A DNA stretch of 16,484 nt from Candidatus Segatella caccae (GTDB lineage Bacteria; Bacteroidota; Bacteroidia; Bacteroidales; Bacteroidaceae). The translations under genes and the position numbers were made by a program. The DNA lies in NCBI GenBank assembly GCA_900556395.1, contig USOQ01000059.1:1-16484 (forward strand), given 5' to 3'. Positions 8,055 through 15,092 of the stretch are shown here, piece after piece (position 1 is the first letter of the stretch; each line of letters starts with the position of its first letter). The notes below the pieces were generated by a model that worked only from the letters and a program-made list of their open reading frames with translations, had not been told where the DNA came from and ran no database searches.

Positions 8055-8990
8055 TTATTTGTTCCTTTCAGCCATGACACGCTCCACATCTGAGCGCAAA
8101 AGCAGGTTTTTCACACCCACCTTTATCTTTTCGATGTGCTTCACCTTGACGATATGGCAGATGTTGGCTGACGAAAGACCATAGATTTGCTGCACCTGCT
8201 CAACGGTATAGTAGCGTTCATCGTTCACAAGGTCAGTTCTGCGGAGTTCGTTCAAATGTGATTTGGAGTAATAGGTACGCCCGTACTCTCTTTTAGTGGG
8301 TATCTTATGGCGATAGGTGTAGGCACGGAGTGCGGTCGGCTTCATGCCGAACAGTTCCTCCACCTCCTCGGTCAGTAGCCAGTCGGTAATTTCGCTAATA
8401 TCAACTGCCACACCGAAAAACTCGTCAATATGCTTCTTGCTGTAATAGTTCTTTCCTGCGATACGGCAGATGGGGATATGGTTACGCTTGGCGGAAGTGT
8501 AAAGCCATGACTGCTTTACCTTAAAAAGGGACATCACCTCCTCGCCCGAATAGAAGTCCAACACTTCTTCGCTTTCCTTTTCCCTTTTTTCTCTTTTGGC
8601 AGGTAAGGAAGATGAAGATGATTTCCTTGGTGTGGAGGTGTTGCCGGGCAGGATGCGGTGATAGGGATTGCCCTCCAACATCTGCTCGATGTCGGCTCTG
8701 CGGATGAATGCCATGCGGTTGCTGATGCGTGAGGCTTTCAGCTTGCCGATGGCTACAAGTTTGTAAATGTACTGTCGGGAACAGCCCATGAGGATGGCTG
8801 CTTTGGAAAAGGTGAGATACTCCTGATGCTGTATCTCCATCAAGGGTTGGGCGACTTTGAAGAGGTTGTTCTTCTGCATCACTCTGGCTCGTTTGGCTTC
8901 TGCCTGACAAGCCTCACTGCAATATCTTTGCATACCGCTTCGGGTTACAAAGGACTTGCCGCAAAAACTGCATTTTCTGGTTGCTTTCAT
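8055..8990 (-). CDS. Zinc-finger protein with four tandem excisionase-type HTH modules
   Basis: A 311-residue DNA-binding protein. A short zinc finger opens it (C7, C10, C24, C28), followed by four similar HTH_17/MerR-like modules, each an Ala/Val-rich helix pair plus a wing ending in a D/HI-E-like helix: about 58-106, 145-192, 203-250 and 259-307. A Lys/Ser-rich linker with five consecutive Ser residues (124-128) separates modules 1 and 2. It lies just upstream of int in the same direction, separated by the copy B repeat region. In Tn4555 the neighbouring tnpA gene directs target choice; a similar targeting or accessory recombination role is plausible here but unproven. Two arrays of 10-bp-phased repeats sit immediately upstream and may be its binding sites. 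Confidence 0.8.
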   Translation of the reverse strand: MKATRKCSFCGKSFVTRSGMQRYCSEACQAEAKRARVMQKNNLFKVAQPLMEIQHQEYLTFSKAAILMGCSRQYIYKLVAIGKLKASRISNRMAFIRRADIEQMLEGNPYHRILPGNTSTPRKSSSSSLPAKREKREKESEEVLDFYSGEEVMSLFKVKQSWLYTSAKRNHIPICRIAGKNYYSKKHIDEFFGVAVDISEITDWLLTEEVEELFGMKPTALRAYTYRHKIPTKREYGRTYYSKSHLNELRRTDLVNDERYYTVEQVQQIYGLSSANICHIVKVKHIEKIKVGVKNLLLRSDVERVMAERNK

Positions 8991-9041
8991 ACCGTTTTAT
9001 CGTTTAATGGTTCATTTCTTCAATCCTATATCTCTGAAATG

Positions 9042-9081
9042 GTAAACGGATGTGAACGGAAGTCAACCATTGTCGCTTTTC
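9042..9081. repeat. 10-bp phased repeat array 1 (GTnAAC type)
   Basis: Four consecutive 10-bp units begin with GT: GTAAACGGAT, GTGAACGGAA, GTCAACCATT and GTCGCTTTTC, at 9042, 9052, 9062 and 9072. One unit per helical turn puts all of them on one face of the DNA. CTACACAGTGTGAC follows at 9081-9094. Confidence 0.6.
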
Positions 9082-9120
9082 TACACAGTGTGACTGTTTC
9101 CGCATATCGGGGCGGTTATT

Positions 9121-9160
9121 GTCGCTTGTCGTAAACGGTTGTAAACCCTTGTCAACTGTC
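9121..9160. repeat. 10-bp phased repeat array 2 (GTnAAC type)
   Basis: The units GTCGCTTGTC, GTAAACGGTT, GTAAACCCTT and GTCAACTGTC start at 9121, 9131, 9141 and 9151. They are the same kind of units as in array 1, with the GTCGC unit now first and not last. CTGCACGGTGTGAC (9160-9173) follows and matches 12 of 14 bases after array 1. An inverted TTGTCGCTT copy lies at 9238-9246. No CDS is supported between 8991 and 9287. Confidence 0.6.
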
Positions 9161-9287
9161 TGCACGGTGTGACAAAAAACAAGCCCCGCAAATTCTCCAC
9201 GTCAGAAATACGTCTCAAAAATATGTGGAAATTTGGGAAGCGACAAATGGCAACCGAAAAGTGTTAAATTTTAGAATATGCTGGTAA

Positions 9288-9881
9288 TTAAAGATTTACA
9301 CTCGGATATTTCTGATTAGTTTTGGTTGTTCTATGGTTATAAATACAACTATAGAAATCATTTATTATTTGTATATCTTCGTCAGAGAACGATACTAACA
9401 GGTCCTTTGTAACATCAGGCATTGAGCCTTTCAGAATGCCACCGAACGCATCAATATTTGTATTTAGGAGATAATATAAGTATTGCTGCATAACATGGCC
9501 AAACTTTTCAGAAGGGATGTCTTTGTCAACAAGAAACTTCTCAAATGTATTTTGAATTACGTCAGAACTACGATCTTGCAAGAGAACATATCTTTTGCCA
9601 GTAAGACGATACATATCTTCTTCTTTTGTCTTGCCAGCAATGTATTCAAACGAATCATTTTCCTTTATCAGTGTTAAGACTTCCTGCTCAGAGTATGTTA
9701 TAGACAATTCTTCTTCAAGGGCATCAATGATAGTCATGATAGTCATGCTCTTGTTCTCACGAAGAACAAAAATTGACTCTACGAATTTCCTTCTAATTGT
9801 TTCTGTCTTTCTGTTGCCAAGATTTTCTTCTGCATAAATCATTGCAGCCGTCCTGGTTATACTTAAAAGGTCCATTTCCAT
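9288..9881 (-). CDS. Hypothetical helical protein, possibly C-terminally truncated
   Basis: I do not recognise this 197-residue protein. Residues 1-90 are helical and Glu/Lys-rich with a winged-helix look (SIT..SEQEVLTLIKENDSFEYIAGKTKEEDMYRLTGKRYVLL), and the second half is mixed helical. The last 20 residues (from IYNHRTTK) are polar and low in hydrophobics, unlike the rest, as if the frame runs into foreign sequence; this is where the transposon end is expected. It may therefore be the N-terminus of a larger protein. It is the last gene of a three-gene minus-strand unit, 34 bp after the membrane-protein gene. No terminator is visible downstream. Confidence 0.6.
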   Translation of the reverse strand: MEMDLLSITRTAAMIYAEENLGNRKTETIRRKFVESIFVLRENKSMTIMTIIDALEEELSITYSEQEVLTLIKENDSFEYIAGKTKEEDMYRLTGKRYVLLQDRSSDVIQNTFEKFLVDKDIPSEKFGHVMQQYLYYLLNTNIDAFGGILKGSMPDVTKDLLVSFSDEDIQIINDFYSCIYNHRTTKTNQKYPSVNL

Positions 9882-9915
9882 TGTTGCTATAAATAATTTT
9901 AATATGGTTCATAAT

Positions 9916-10887
9916 TTATTTATTTGTGCGCAAAGCTTCTCGGAGTTGCTGTAGATTCATTTCCACCCCATCCTTTGGCACCAAGGAGTCTTTGGGCAGC
10001 ACAGAGTAGTTCTTGGCAATGTTTTCTTTCTTACCGCTGAACCATTCGCAGAATGCGGTTTGGAGGAAAGAGTCACCATCAAGGTTATCTTTCTTGTTAT
10101 ACCTTATTATATTAGTGACGAACTGTTTCAACTCGGCATTGCGCAGTTTCTTATTCAATGGAATGTCCAAATCCTTGTTGGCAGATACCTGGCCGGTTTC
10201 AATAAACAGTTTGACAACGTCGCATACTTTTTCTACATCTTCTACAGGAGTACCAGCAAGTGAGAATACAAGCATGGTATATTCTTCTGTATTGGTCAGT
10301 CGCCTTTTTCGTTCTTCTTCCTGACATCGCTTGATTTCTGCTTCAAGGTTGAGCAGATGCTCTCGTCTTTCCAGCACATCCGATACATTTGCAGACAGAA
10401 TATTGATTTCACGCATCCGTTTCTCGTTTTCGAGCATTAGGTTCCGTTTAATCTCTGCAACCTGTTGGTCAACCAATGTCTGTACAACCGAGGGAATTCG
10501 CTCTTGAAGCACTGTCAAAATAGCATTTGTATCAGTTTGTGGAATTTGTTTCACCGCTTCCATGATAGCCTCAAATTTGGCATCAGGAAGGGAACCCTCC
10601 TGCGAATTGGCACGAAACTTTTTCATCTCATCGTCCAAAGAGACTAACATTCCAGTCTTCTCATCTATCTCTGTCTGATAGAAGGATGTGTAGTACAAGA
10701 CAACAATCTTATAGAGAACAACCACAGCCGCTGCACCATAGAAATACGGAATATAAGAAGACCTGTCAAACTGGGCTTTGTCGAGATTAGCAAAAGCACC
10801 AATGAAGACCATTGCCAGGACAGCAGCTATAGCCAATGCTGCAATAATCCAAACTATCTTCTCTATTATTTTGAAAAACTTCACCAT
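9916..10887 (-). CDS. Membrane-anchored coiled-coil protein of unknown function
   Basis: I do not recognise this 323-residue protein. Two N-terminal membrane segments (about 11-32 and 44-64) are followed by a charged helical region. Residues about 120-205 are a coiled coil rich in Glu, Lys and Arg (QQVAEIKRNLMLENEKRMREI, then EAEIKRCQEEERKRRL), and the remainder is a globular C-terminal domain of about 110 residues ending in LQQLREALRTNK. The topology suggests a cytoplasmic domain held at the inner membrane by a hairpin anchor. It lies 24 bp after the ATPase gene and 34 bp before the next gene, so the three are probably one transcript. The coiled coil could mediate oligomerisation or contact with the ATPase; this is inference. 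Confidence 0.7.
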   Translation of the reverse strand: MVKFFKIIEKIVWIIAALAIAAVLAMVFIGAFANLDKAQFDRSSYIPYFYGAAAVVVLYKIVVLYYTSFYQTEIDEKTGMLVSLDDEMKKFRANSQEGSLPDAKFEAIMEAVKQIPQTDTNAILTVLQERIPSVVQTLVDQQVAEIKRNLMLENEKRMREINILSANVSDVLERREHLLNLEAEIKRCQEEERKRRLTNTEEYTMLVFSLAGTPVEDVEKVCDVVKLFIETGQVSANKDLDIPLNKKLRNAELKQFVTNIIRYNKKDNLDGDSFLQTAFCEWFSGKKENIAKNYSVLPKDSLVPKDGVEMNLQQLREALRTNK

Positions 10888-10911
10888 AATTTATGCACTA
10901 TACAAGAATGA

Positions 10912-12165
10912 TTATAAATCCAAGCTGTCCTCTTTGAGTAAGAAGTCGAAGAGACCTATTGTCAGTATGCCTTCTTCATTGCGACGTGGCATGATGTGGT
11001 CCTTCACAATGATAACCTTTTTGAAAGAATCATTGATGTTCGTCAGAGAACGAGACTCCTGTATCTCCTTTTCTCTGTCTGGTATAGACAATGCCGACTG
11101 CACATAGTATTTCTTACTGCCAAGACTGGCGATGAAGTCCACTTCCAGTTGAATACGAACCCACTTACCATCCTTGTCCTGCTTCTTTATCTCCACCATT
11201 CCAACGTCCACACTATATCCACGTGTGATAAGCGCGTTGTAGATGATGTTCTCCATGATGTGCGTCTCTTCCTGTTGGCGCATATCGAGGATAGCATTTC
11301 TCAAACCGATGTCTGAAAAATAATATTTTGTGAGCGTGTTGATGTATTTCTTCCCTTTTATATCGTAACGTATAGCTTTGTTCAGCAGGAACGATTCGGA
11401 CAAATAGGTGAGGTAATTCGCAATCGTCTGACTACCGATGCTTACATTCTTAACGCTTTTGAAGGTGTTCGATAATTTAGTAGGATTGCAAGGAGCGCCA
11501 ATAGATGATGCCAAAATAAGCACCAACTCACGTAGTTCATTATCGTTTTTGATTTTATGCCTTTCGATAATATCTGCCAAATAAACTGTTTCAAACAACC
11601 CCTTCAAGTAGTTGATTTTCTTTTCTTCGGTCTCAAAAGACTGTATAAGTGGCAAACCTCCATAGGTGTAATATTCACGCCACGCATTCTGCTTGTCACC
11701 GCCAACGGCAGAATAAAACTCTGCAAAAGACAATGGGTTAACATGAATAGTCTCTCCTCGACCACGAAATTCCGTAGGAATGTCTGATGATAGGAAGTGA
11801 GAGTTACTGCCTGTCACGTATGTGTCAGCATTATCAATATGCCGGAAGCTGTTCAATACATCCACAAACTCATCCATCAATTGCACTTCATCAATAATGA
11901 TGTAATACAGTTCTTTGTCCTTGATTCTGTCATGAACATAGTGAAGCATAGTGTCTGGATTTCTCAGTTCCTTGTTCATGCGGTCTTCAAGGTCAATGCG
12001 GATGATGTGGTCATCAGCCACTCCATTATCTAATAGGTAGTGATAGAACAAGACGTTCAGCAGATACGACTTGCCACATCTGCGGATTCCTGTTACCACT
12101 TTGATAAAGCCATTCTGACGGCTATCAATCAGTTTTTTTAGATATCGATCTCTTTTTATCTCCAT
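10912..12165 (-). CDS. AAA ATPase with DUF4143 C-terminal domain
   Basis: A 417-residue ATPase of the widespread AAA_14/DUF4143 family, whose cellular role is mostly unknown. Walker A is GIRRCGKS (26-33), Walker B is YYIIIDEVQ (D92, E93), a sensor-1-like TYVTGSNS lies at 115-122, and the arginine-rich FRGRGE at 133-138 is typical of the family. The C-terminal half has a winged-helix part (about 205-275) and a nuclease-like fold (about 300-375, with LEVDFI and YYVQSA) resembling a PD-(D/E)XK core. Length is normal. It opens the three-gene unit and has a recognisable promoter with two palindromic operators at 12183-12271. Confidence 0.88.
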   Translation of the reverse strand: MEIKRDRYLKKLIDSRQNGFIKVVTGIRRCGKSYLLNVLFYHYLLDNGVADDHIIRIDLEDRMNKELRNPDTMLHYVHDRIKDKELYYIIIDEVQLMDEFVDVLNSFRHIDNADTYVTGSNSHFLSSDIPTEFRGRGETIHVNPLSFAEFYSAVGGDKQNAWREYYTYGGLPLIQSFETEEKKINYLKGLFETVYLADIIERHKIKNDNELRELVLILASSIGAPCNPTKLSNTFKSVKNVSIGSQTIANYLTYLSESFLLNKAIRYDIKGKKYINTLTKYYFSDIGLRNAILDMRQQEETHIMENIIYNALITRGYSVDVGMVEIKKQDKDGKWVRIQLEVDFIASLGSKKYYVQSALSIPDREKEIQESRSLTNINDSFKKVIIVKDHIMPRRNEEGILTIGLFDFLLKEDSLDL

Positions 12166-12182
12166 TGTTCTATATTATATTA

Positions 12183-12290
12183 TTGCCAGTATTGGCAACT
12201 TTTTACGGTACAAAAATATTGTTTTTTATTGTATTATGCAAGTTTTACACCAAAAAAACGCCAATATTGGCATTATTTTAACGTACAAAA
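12183..12290 (-). promoter_or_regulatory. AAA-gene promoter with two operator-like palindromes in direct repeats
   Basis: On the minus strand TTG (12239-12241), a 20-bp spacer and TATTTTTG (12211-12218) fit the Bacteroides -33/-7 pattern. Palindrome 1, TTGCCAgtatTGGCAA (12183-12198), lies between the -7 box and the start codon. Palindrome 2, GCCAATATTGGC (12260-12271), lies upstream of the -33 box. Each is embedded in a 30-bp unit (12186-12215 and 12261-12290) that matches the other at 24 of 30 positions, 75 bp apart. The layout suggests repression by a dimeric regulator, with looping or cooperative binding. Confidence 0.6.
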
Positions 12291-12387
12291 CATCAATGGT
12301 GGCCAAATTACAGTCTTAAATTGAGTAAAAACTTCAACTATGATTGGTGTCAGCGAATAACTTCACAACAATTCCTAATTCCACTAG

Positions 12388-12402
12388 TTCACGTCAAGTG
12401 AA
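12388..12402. promoter_or_regulatory. Possible operator palindrome upstream of the XRE gene
   Basis: TTCAC and GTGAA flank a 5-bp centre, and the outer bases extend the symmetry imperfectly (AATTC..GAATT). It lies about 110 bp before the -7 box of the XRE operon in the divergent intergenic region. The evidence is weak: the arms are short. Confidence 0.25.
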
Positions 12403-12507
12403 TTCTAACAGGTTATAGAAATAGTTATAAAATGAATATAATTCATTAAAAATACATTAATTTGTATCTCTTTCCTTAAAACAGAACCGTTTTTGAGAAT
12501 AATTTAT

Positions 12508-12515
12508 TATCTTTG
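12508..12515 (+). promoter_or_regulatory. -7 box (TATCTTTG) of the restriction operon
   Basis: TATCTTTG matches TAnnTTTG and is followed by GCGCC, 23 bp before the ATG of the XRE gene, giving a very short leader. The nearest TTTG upstream is only 12 bp away, so the -33 element is not convincing; activation by a regulator is possible. Confidence 0.6.
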
Positions 12516-12538
12516 CGCCATAATAATATAGAATAAGC

Positions 12539-12754
12539 ATGGAAGAAGCAAGAGATTTGAATCGCTTGAAAGTGATTTTGGCCGAGAAAAAGAAAACCAA
12601 CAAATGGTTAGCTGAACAATTGGGCTGTGCACCGACTACAGTCTCAAAATGGTGTACCAATTCTTCACAACCATCATTAGAATCTATAGAAAAAATAGCT
12701 AATCTACTTGATATAGATTATACAGAACTCATTAGAATAGACAGAAAGCCATGA
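12539..12754 (+). CDS. Small XRE-family helix-turn-helix regulator
   Basis: A 71-residue protein that is almost entirely one Cro/C1-type HTH domain: NRLKVILAEKKKTNKWLAEQ, then the recognition region APTTVSKWCTNSSQPSLESI and the closing helix KIANLLDIDYTEL. The likely role is control of the operon it heads, as with the C proteins of restriction systems, which delay nuclease expression until methylation is established. It overlaps the next gene by 4 bp (ATGA). No membrane or catalytic part is present. The palindrome at 12388-12402 is one candidate target. The family call is firm; the regulatory role follows from position. Confidence 0.9.
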   Translation: MEEARDLNRLKVILAEKKKTNKWLAEQLGCAPTTVSKWCTNSSQPSLESIEKIANLLDIDYTELIRIDRKP

Positions 12755-13602
12755 AGACCAAGAACACTTTCACCATACATACAGAGCTTCTTGATGGCAA
12801 GCTCGATGGAGCAAGAAATATCTATATGGGGGCAAATTCAACTTGTCACCTCTATGTAATTCCTCGCGAAGAAATCACATTGGCCAATACTATCAATGAT
12901 ATCTCAGGACAACCAGCCTTTTACATTCTTCTTGGTTCTCCAGATAAAAATAAGCCACAAGCGTATATAGGCCAAACAACAGATTTTGCTAATCGCAAGA
13001 ACGACCATGTTCAAAAAAAAGATTTCTGGAGCATCGCACTGGTGTTTATTTCTGATAATCACAAGATTTATGGTGATGATGTAAAATATCTGGAATATCT
13101 TGGCATTGAAGCAGCCCAAAACGCAGGGTCTTATGAACTTTTGAATGGTGCCAACCCCAGAAAGCCCAACATTGCTCCTTTCCGAGTCAATGATATGGAA
13201 GTTTTCTTTCGCGACATACAACTGCTATGTAAATTTTATGGATGCAGAATCTTTGAGGCCGTGAAACAAGAAACACGTTCAGAGCACATGTACTTTGTGA
13301 AGTCTTCTGACCGCCCTGCACAAGGTTCTGGCTTCTACGATGAGCAGACTGGGAAATTCATACTTCTTGAAGGAAGTTTGTTGGCGACCAAAGTGGTAAA
13401 GAGTTTCAGGTCCTTAGCTTCACGCGACTTATTCGTAAAAGAACATTGTAAAAATGACAAAGGACAGATAATCCTTCTCCATGATGTGCCATTTGATAGC
13501 CCAAGTGGGGCATCAAGTTTTGTACTTGGTCGTCCAAGCAATGGCTGGGATGATTGGAAAGACGCAGATGGAAAGAAACTAAGTGAAATTATTAAAAGAT
13601 AG
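12751..13602 (+). CDS. GIY-YIG nuclease-like protein with DUF4357 tail
   Basis: A 283-residue protein. The GIY-YIG fold spans about residues 55-130: the first tyrosine motif reads FYILLG (57-62), the second AYIGQT (71-76), followed by conserved R82 and H86 in FANRKNDHV and the likely catalytic E115 in KYLEYLGIEAA. The C-terminal part (about 195-275) fits DUF4357, with the pattern SPSGASSFVLGR, then NGWDDWKDADGKKL. Proteins of this design are common in bacterial genomes and often sit near restriction-modification genes, but their reaction is not settled; single- or double-strand DNA cleavage is inferred from the fold. It overlaps the XRE gene by 4 bp and is followed after 9 bp by the Ntn-hydrolase gene. 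Confidence 0.88.
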   Translation: MKTKNTFTIHTELLDGKLDGARNIYMGANSTCHLYVIPREEITLANTINDISGQPAFYILLGSPDKNKPQAYIGQTTDFANRKNDHVQKKDFWSIALVFISDNHKIYGDDVKYLEYLGIEAAQNAGSYELLNGANPRKPNIAPFRVNDMEVFFRDIQLLCKFYGCRIFEAVKQETRSEHMYFVKSSDRPAQGSGFYDEQTGKFILLEGSLLATKVVKSFRSLASRDLFVKEHCKNDKGQIILLHDVPFDSPSGASSFVLGRPSNGWDDWKDADGKKLSEIIKR

Positions 13603-13611
13603 AATATTGGT

Positions 13612-14889
13612 ATGACAGCAATTGTTGGTACGATAAATCGTAGAGGAGTAGCATTTGCAGCAGATAGTGCTGCTACACATACGGTATCTTCTAAGCATAA
13701 AATCACGAATCATGCAAATAAGATATTCGAATTGTCAAGACATAACCCTGTAGGTATATGTATTTGTGGCAATTTGGATTTTCTTGGTATGCCATGGGAA
13801 GACATATTCAAGCTGTTTCGAAAAGAAGTAGGTGAAACTTCATGTAAGCATCTCAATGAATATCCTCCCCTCTTCTTTGAGTTTGTAAAAACGCATGTAA
13901 TGTCTCATTTGGTTGATGACCAAATTCTTAATCTCAGAGTCATTATAAACGGTTTTTTCGAAGAAATCATCGATATATCAAGAAAAGAACTGGAAGAGAA
14001 TGGCAAAGAATTATTGGAAGATGATTTGTTCCGCAAAATACAAGATAAACTTGAATATTTTGATAATTTGTATTCCTCTGCTAATCGCGCCACGGAATTT
14101 GTTGATTATACACTTGAAGAATTCTCAGATTATGCAAAACCGATTGTAGAAGAAATATTAAAAGAGCCATTGGAGTCTGAATCATGCCCCAAGAACTTTT
14201 TACAACAGTTTATCAAATCATTATACAATATAGTTGTCTCTACAGTTCACGTTTATCTTGTCAATACCGAGATTATTTTCTGGGGATATGGAGAAGATGA
14301 CTTGTTCCCGTCCTATTACTCTTTTATAATAAGCGCGGCTTTTGATGGAAGAATAAAATACACCAATAAAAGTGGATATGCTGTTTCCAACAAGGACAAT
14401 GCATGCGTTGAACCTTTCGCACAAACAGACGTCGCAAACACTGTAATTCGAGGAATTGACGATGAACTTCGGAAGAAGTTTTATGAAAGCTATAAAGCAT
14501 CTATCACCGTACTGAGAAATGAGATCATTTCGCAGTTAGATTCTGCTGGAGCGCCAGAAGTGTTGAAAAAAGCGTTGCTTAATATTGATTTGGAGAATTA
14601 TACGAATCTTTACGCCCAAGGCATGGATCAGTTTATTCAAGAGAATTATATTGCTAAATTAGTTAATACGGTATCATATTTGAGCAAAGAAGATTTAGCA
14701 GATATGGCAGAAAGTCTTGTGCGAATGACATATTTAAAACGCCGAATCACATCTGAAGAAGAAAGCGTTGGTGGGCCTGTGGATGTTGCTGTAATAACAA
14801 AAGGAGATGGTTTTGTTTGGCTTAAAAGAAAACATTATTTCTCCGCAGAATTGAATCCTCATTATTTTGAACGCACTAAATTAGAATAG
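13612..14889 (+). CDS. Proteasome/HslV-like Ntn-hydrolase (predicted threonine protease)
   Basis: A 425-residue protein whose ends look like a proteasome beta subunit or HslV. After removal of Met1, the new N-terminus is Thr (TAIVGTINRRGVAFAADSAAT), with Asp exactly at mature position 17 and a Lys in the ANKIFEL motif at mature position 36, matching the catalytic Thr1/Asp17/Lys33 set with a three-residue shift. GICICGNLDFLG (48-59) resembles the Gly-rich strand after Lys33. Further on, FWGYGEDD (223-230), SAAFDGRIKY (241-250) and GGPVDVAVIT (388-397) match the later Ntn strands. Between about 60 and 210 is a long acidic helical insertion, making it nearly twice the size of HslV. No ATPase partner such as HslU is nearby. 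It is neither HslV nor Anbu as I know them. The fold call is good; protease activity and substrate are inferred. Confidence 0.75.
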   Translation: MTAIVGTINRRGVAFAADSAATHTVSSKHKITNHANKIFELSRHNPVGICICGNLDFLGMPWEDIFKLFRKEVGETSCKHLNEYPPLFFEFVKTHVMSHLVDDQILNLRVIINGFFEEIIDISRKELEENGKELLEDDLFRKIQDKLEYFDNLYSSANRATEFVDYTLEEFSDYAKPIVEEILKEPLESESCPKNFLQQFIKSLYNIVVSTVHVYLVNTEIIFWGYGEDDLFPSYYSFIISAAFDGRIKYTNKSGYAVSNKDNACVEPFAQTDVANTVIRGIDDELRKKFYESYKASITVLRNEIISQLDSAGAPEVLKKALLNIDLENYTNLYAQGMDQFIQENYIAKLVNTVSYLSKEDLADMAESLVRMTYLKRRITSEEESVGGPVDVAVITKGDGFVWLKRKHYFSAELNPHYFERTKLE

Positions 14890-14891
14890 CG

Positions 14892-15071
14892 ATGATTACA
14901 ATATATAGTGAAAAAAAAGAGGCGCGTAATAATGCTATGCCATCCCATTCGAATAATAGTGTGGCTACAGATTCCGTTATACCAGGTTCTTTGAAGGGTA
15001 TGAGTGAGCTGGTCAAAAAGAACTTAGAAAGTGTGAAAAAAATAAATTGGCAAAAAGAGGGGATGAAATAA
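14892..15071 (+). CDS. 59-residue small protein of unknown function
   Basis: A complete short frame (ATG 14892, TAA 15069-15071) begins 2 bp after the Ntn-hydrolase stop and ends 21 bp before hsdR, in the otherwise seamless operon. It encodes MITIYSEKKEARNNAMPSHS, a Ser/Asn-rich middle, and a basic helical C-terminus (GMSELVKKNLESVKKINWQK). No signal peptide, membrane segment or cysteine is present. The operon spacing supports translation. It could be an inhibitor, adaptor or substrate of its neighbours; nothing in the sequence decides. Confidence 0.55.
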   Translation: MITIYSEKKEARNNAMPSHSNNSVATDSVIPGSLKGMSELVKKNLESVKKINWQKEGMK

Positions 15072-15092
15072 CTGTCATTAAATTTCTAGCGT

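Larger units (their letters stand above)
1..9340. mobile_element. cfxA-carrying mobilizable transposon, Tn4555-like; both ends approximate
   Basis: This block holds the parts expected of a Bacteroides mobilizable transposon: a resistance gene at one side, a MobV relaxase with a hairpin-rich oriT-like region, primase and helicase-like ATPase genes, an excisionase-like HTH protein, a tyrosine integrase and a multi-HTH DNA-binding protein. Known precedent is Tn4555, which carries cfxA together with mobA, xis, tnpA, tnpC and int; identity to it is inferred from gene content, not from alignment. Neither terminus is proven. The right end must lie between the HTH gene (ends 8990) and the chromosomal-looking operon that starts near 9300. 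The left end is at or outside the window start. Such elements do not encode a full conjugation machine and are moved by a co-resident conjugative element. Confidence 0.7.

Noticed and set aside
9042..9173. CRISPR array
   Set aside because: The repeats are about 10 bp with no spacers of regular unique sequence, and no cas genes are present.
63..9276. Shared 9-mer ATTTTAGAA at 63-71 and 9268-9276 as element ends
   Set aside because: It is AT-rich, has no flanking similarity or symmetry, and could match by chance; the TTATAAATA pair is slightly better but also unproven.
12539..13602. XRE plus GIY-YIG pair as a toxin-antitoxin module
   Set aside because: The XRE protein is the regulator type and the downstream genes continue as one operon into hsdR; nothing specific to a toxin-antitoxin pair is seen.
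13612..14889. Housekeeping HslV
   Set aside because: The protein is nearly twice the HslV length, with a large insertion, and no hslU is nearby.
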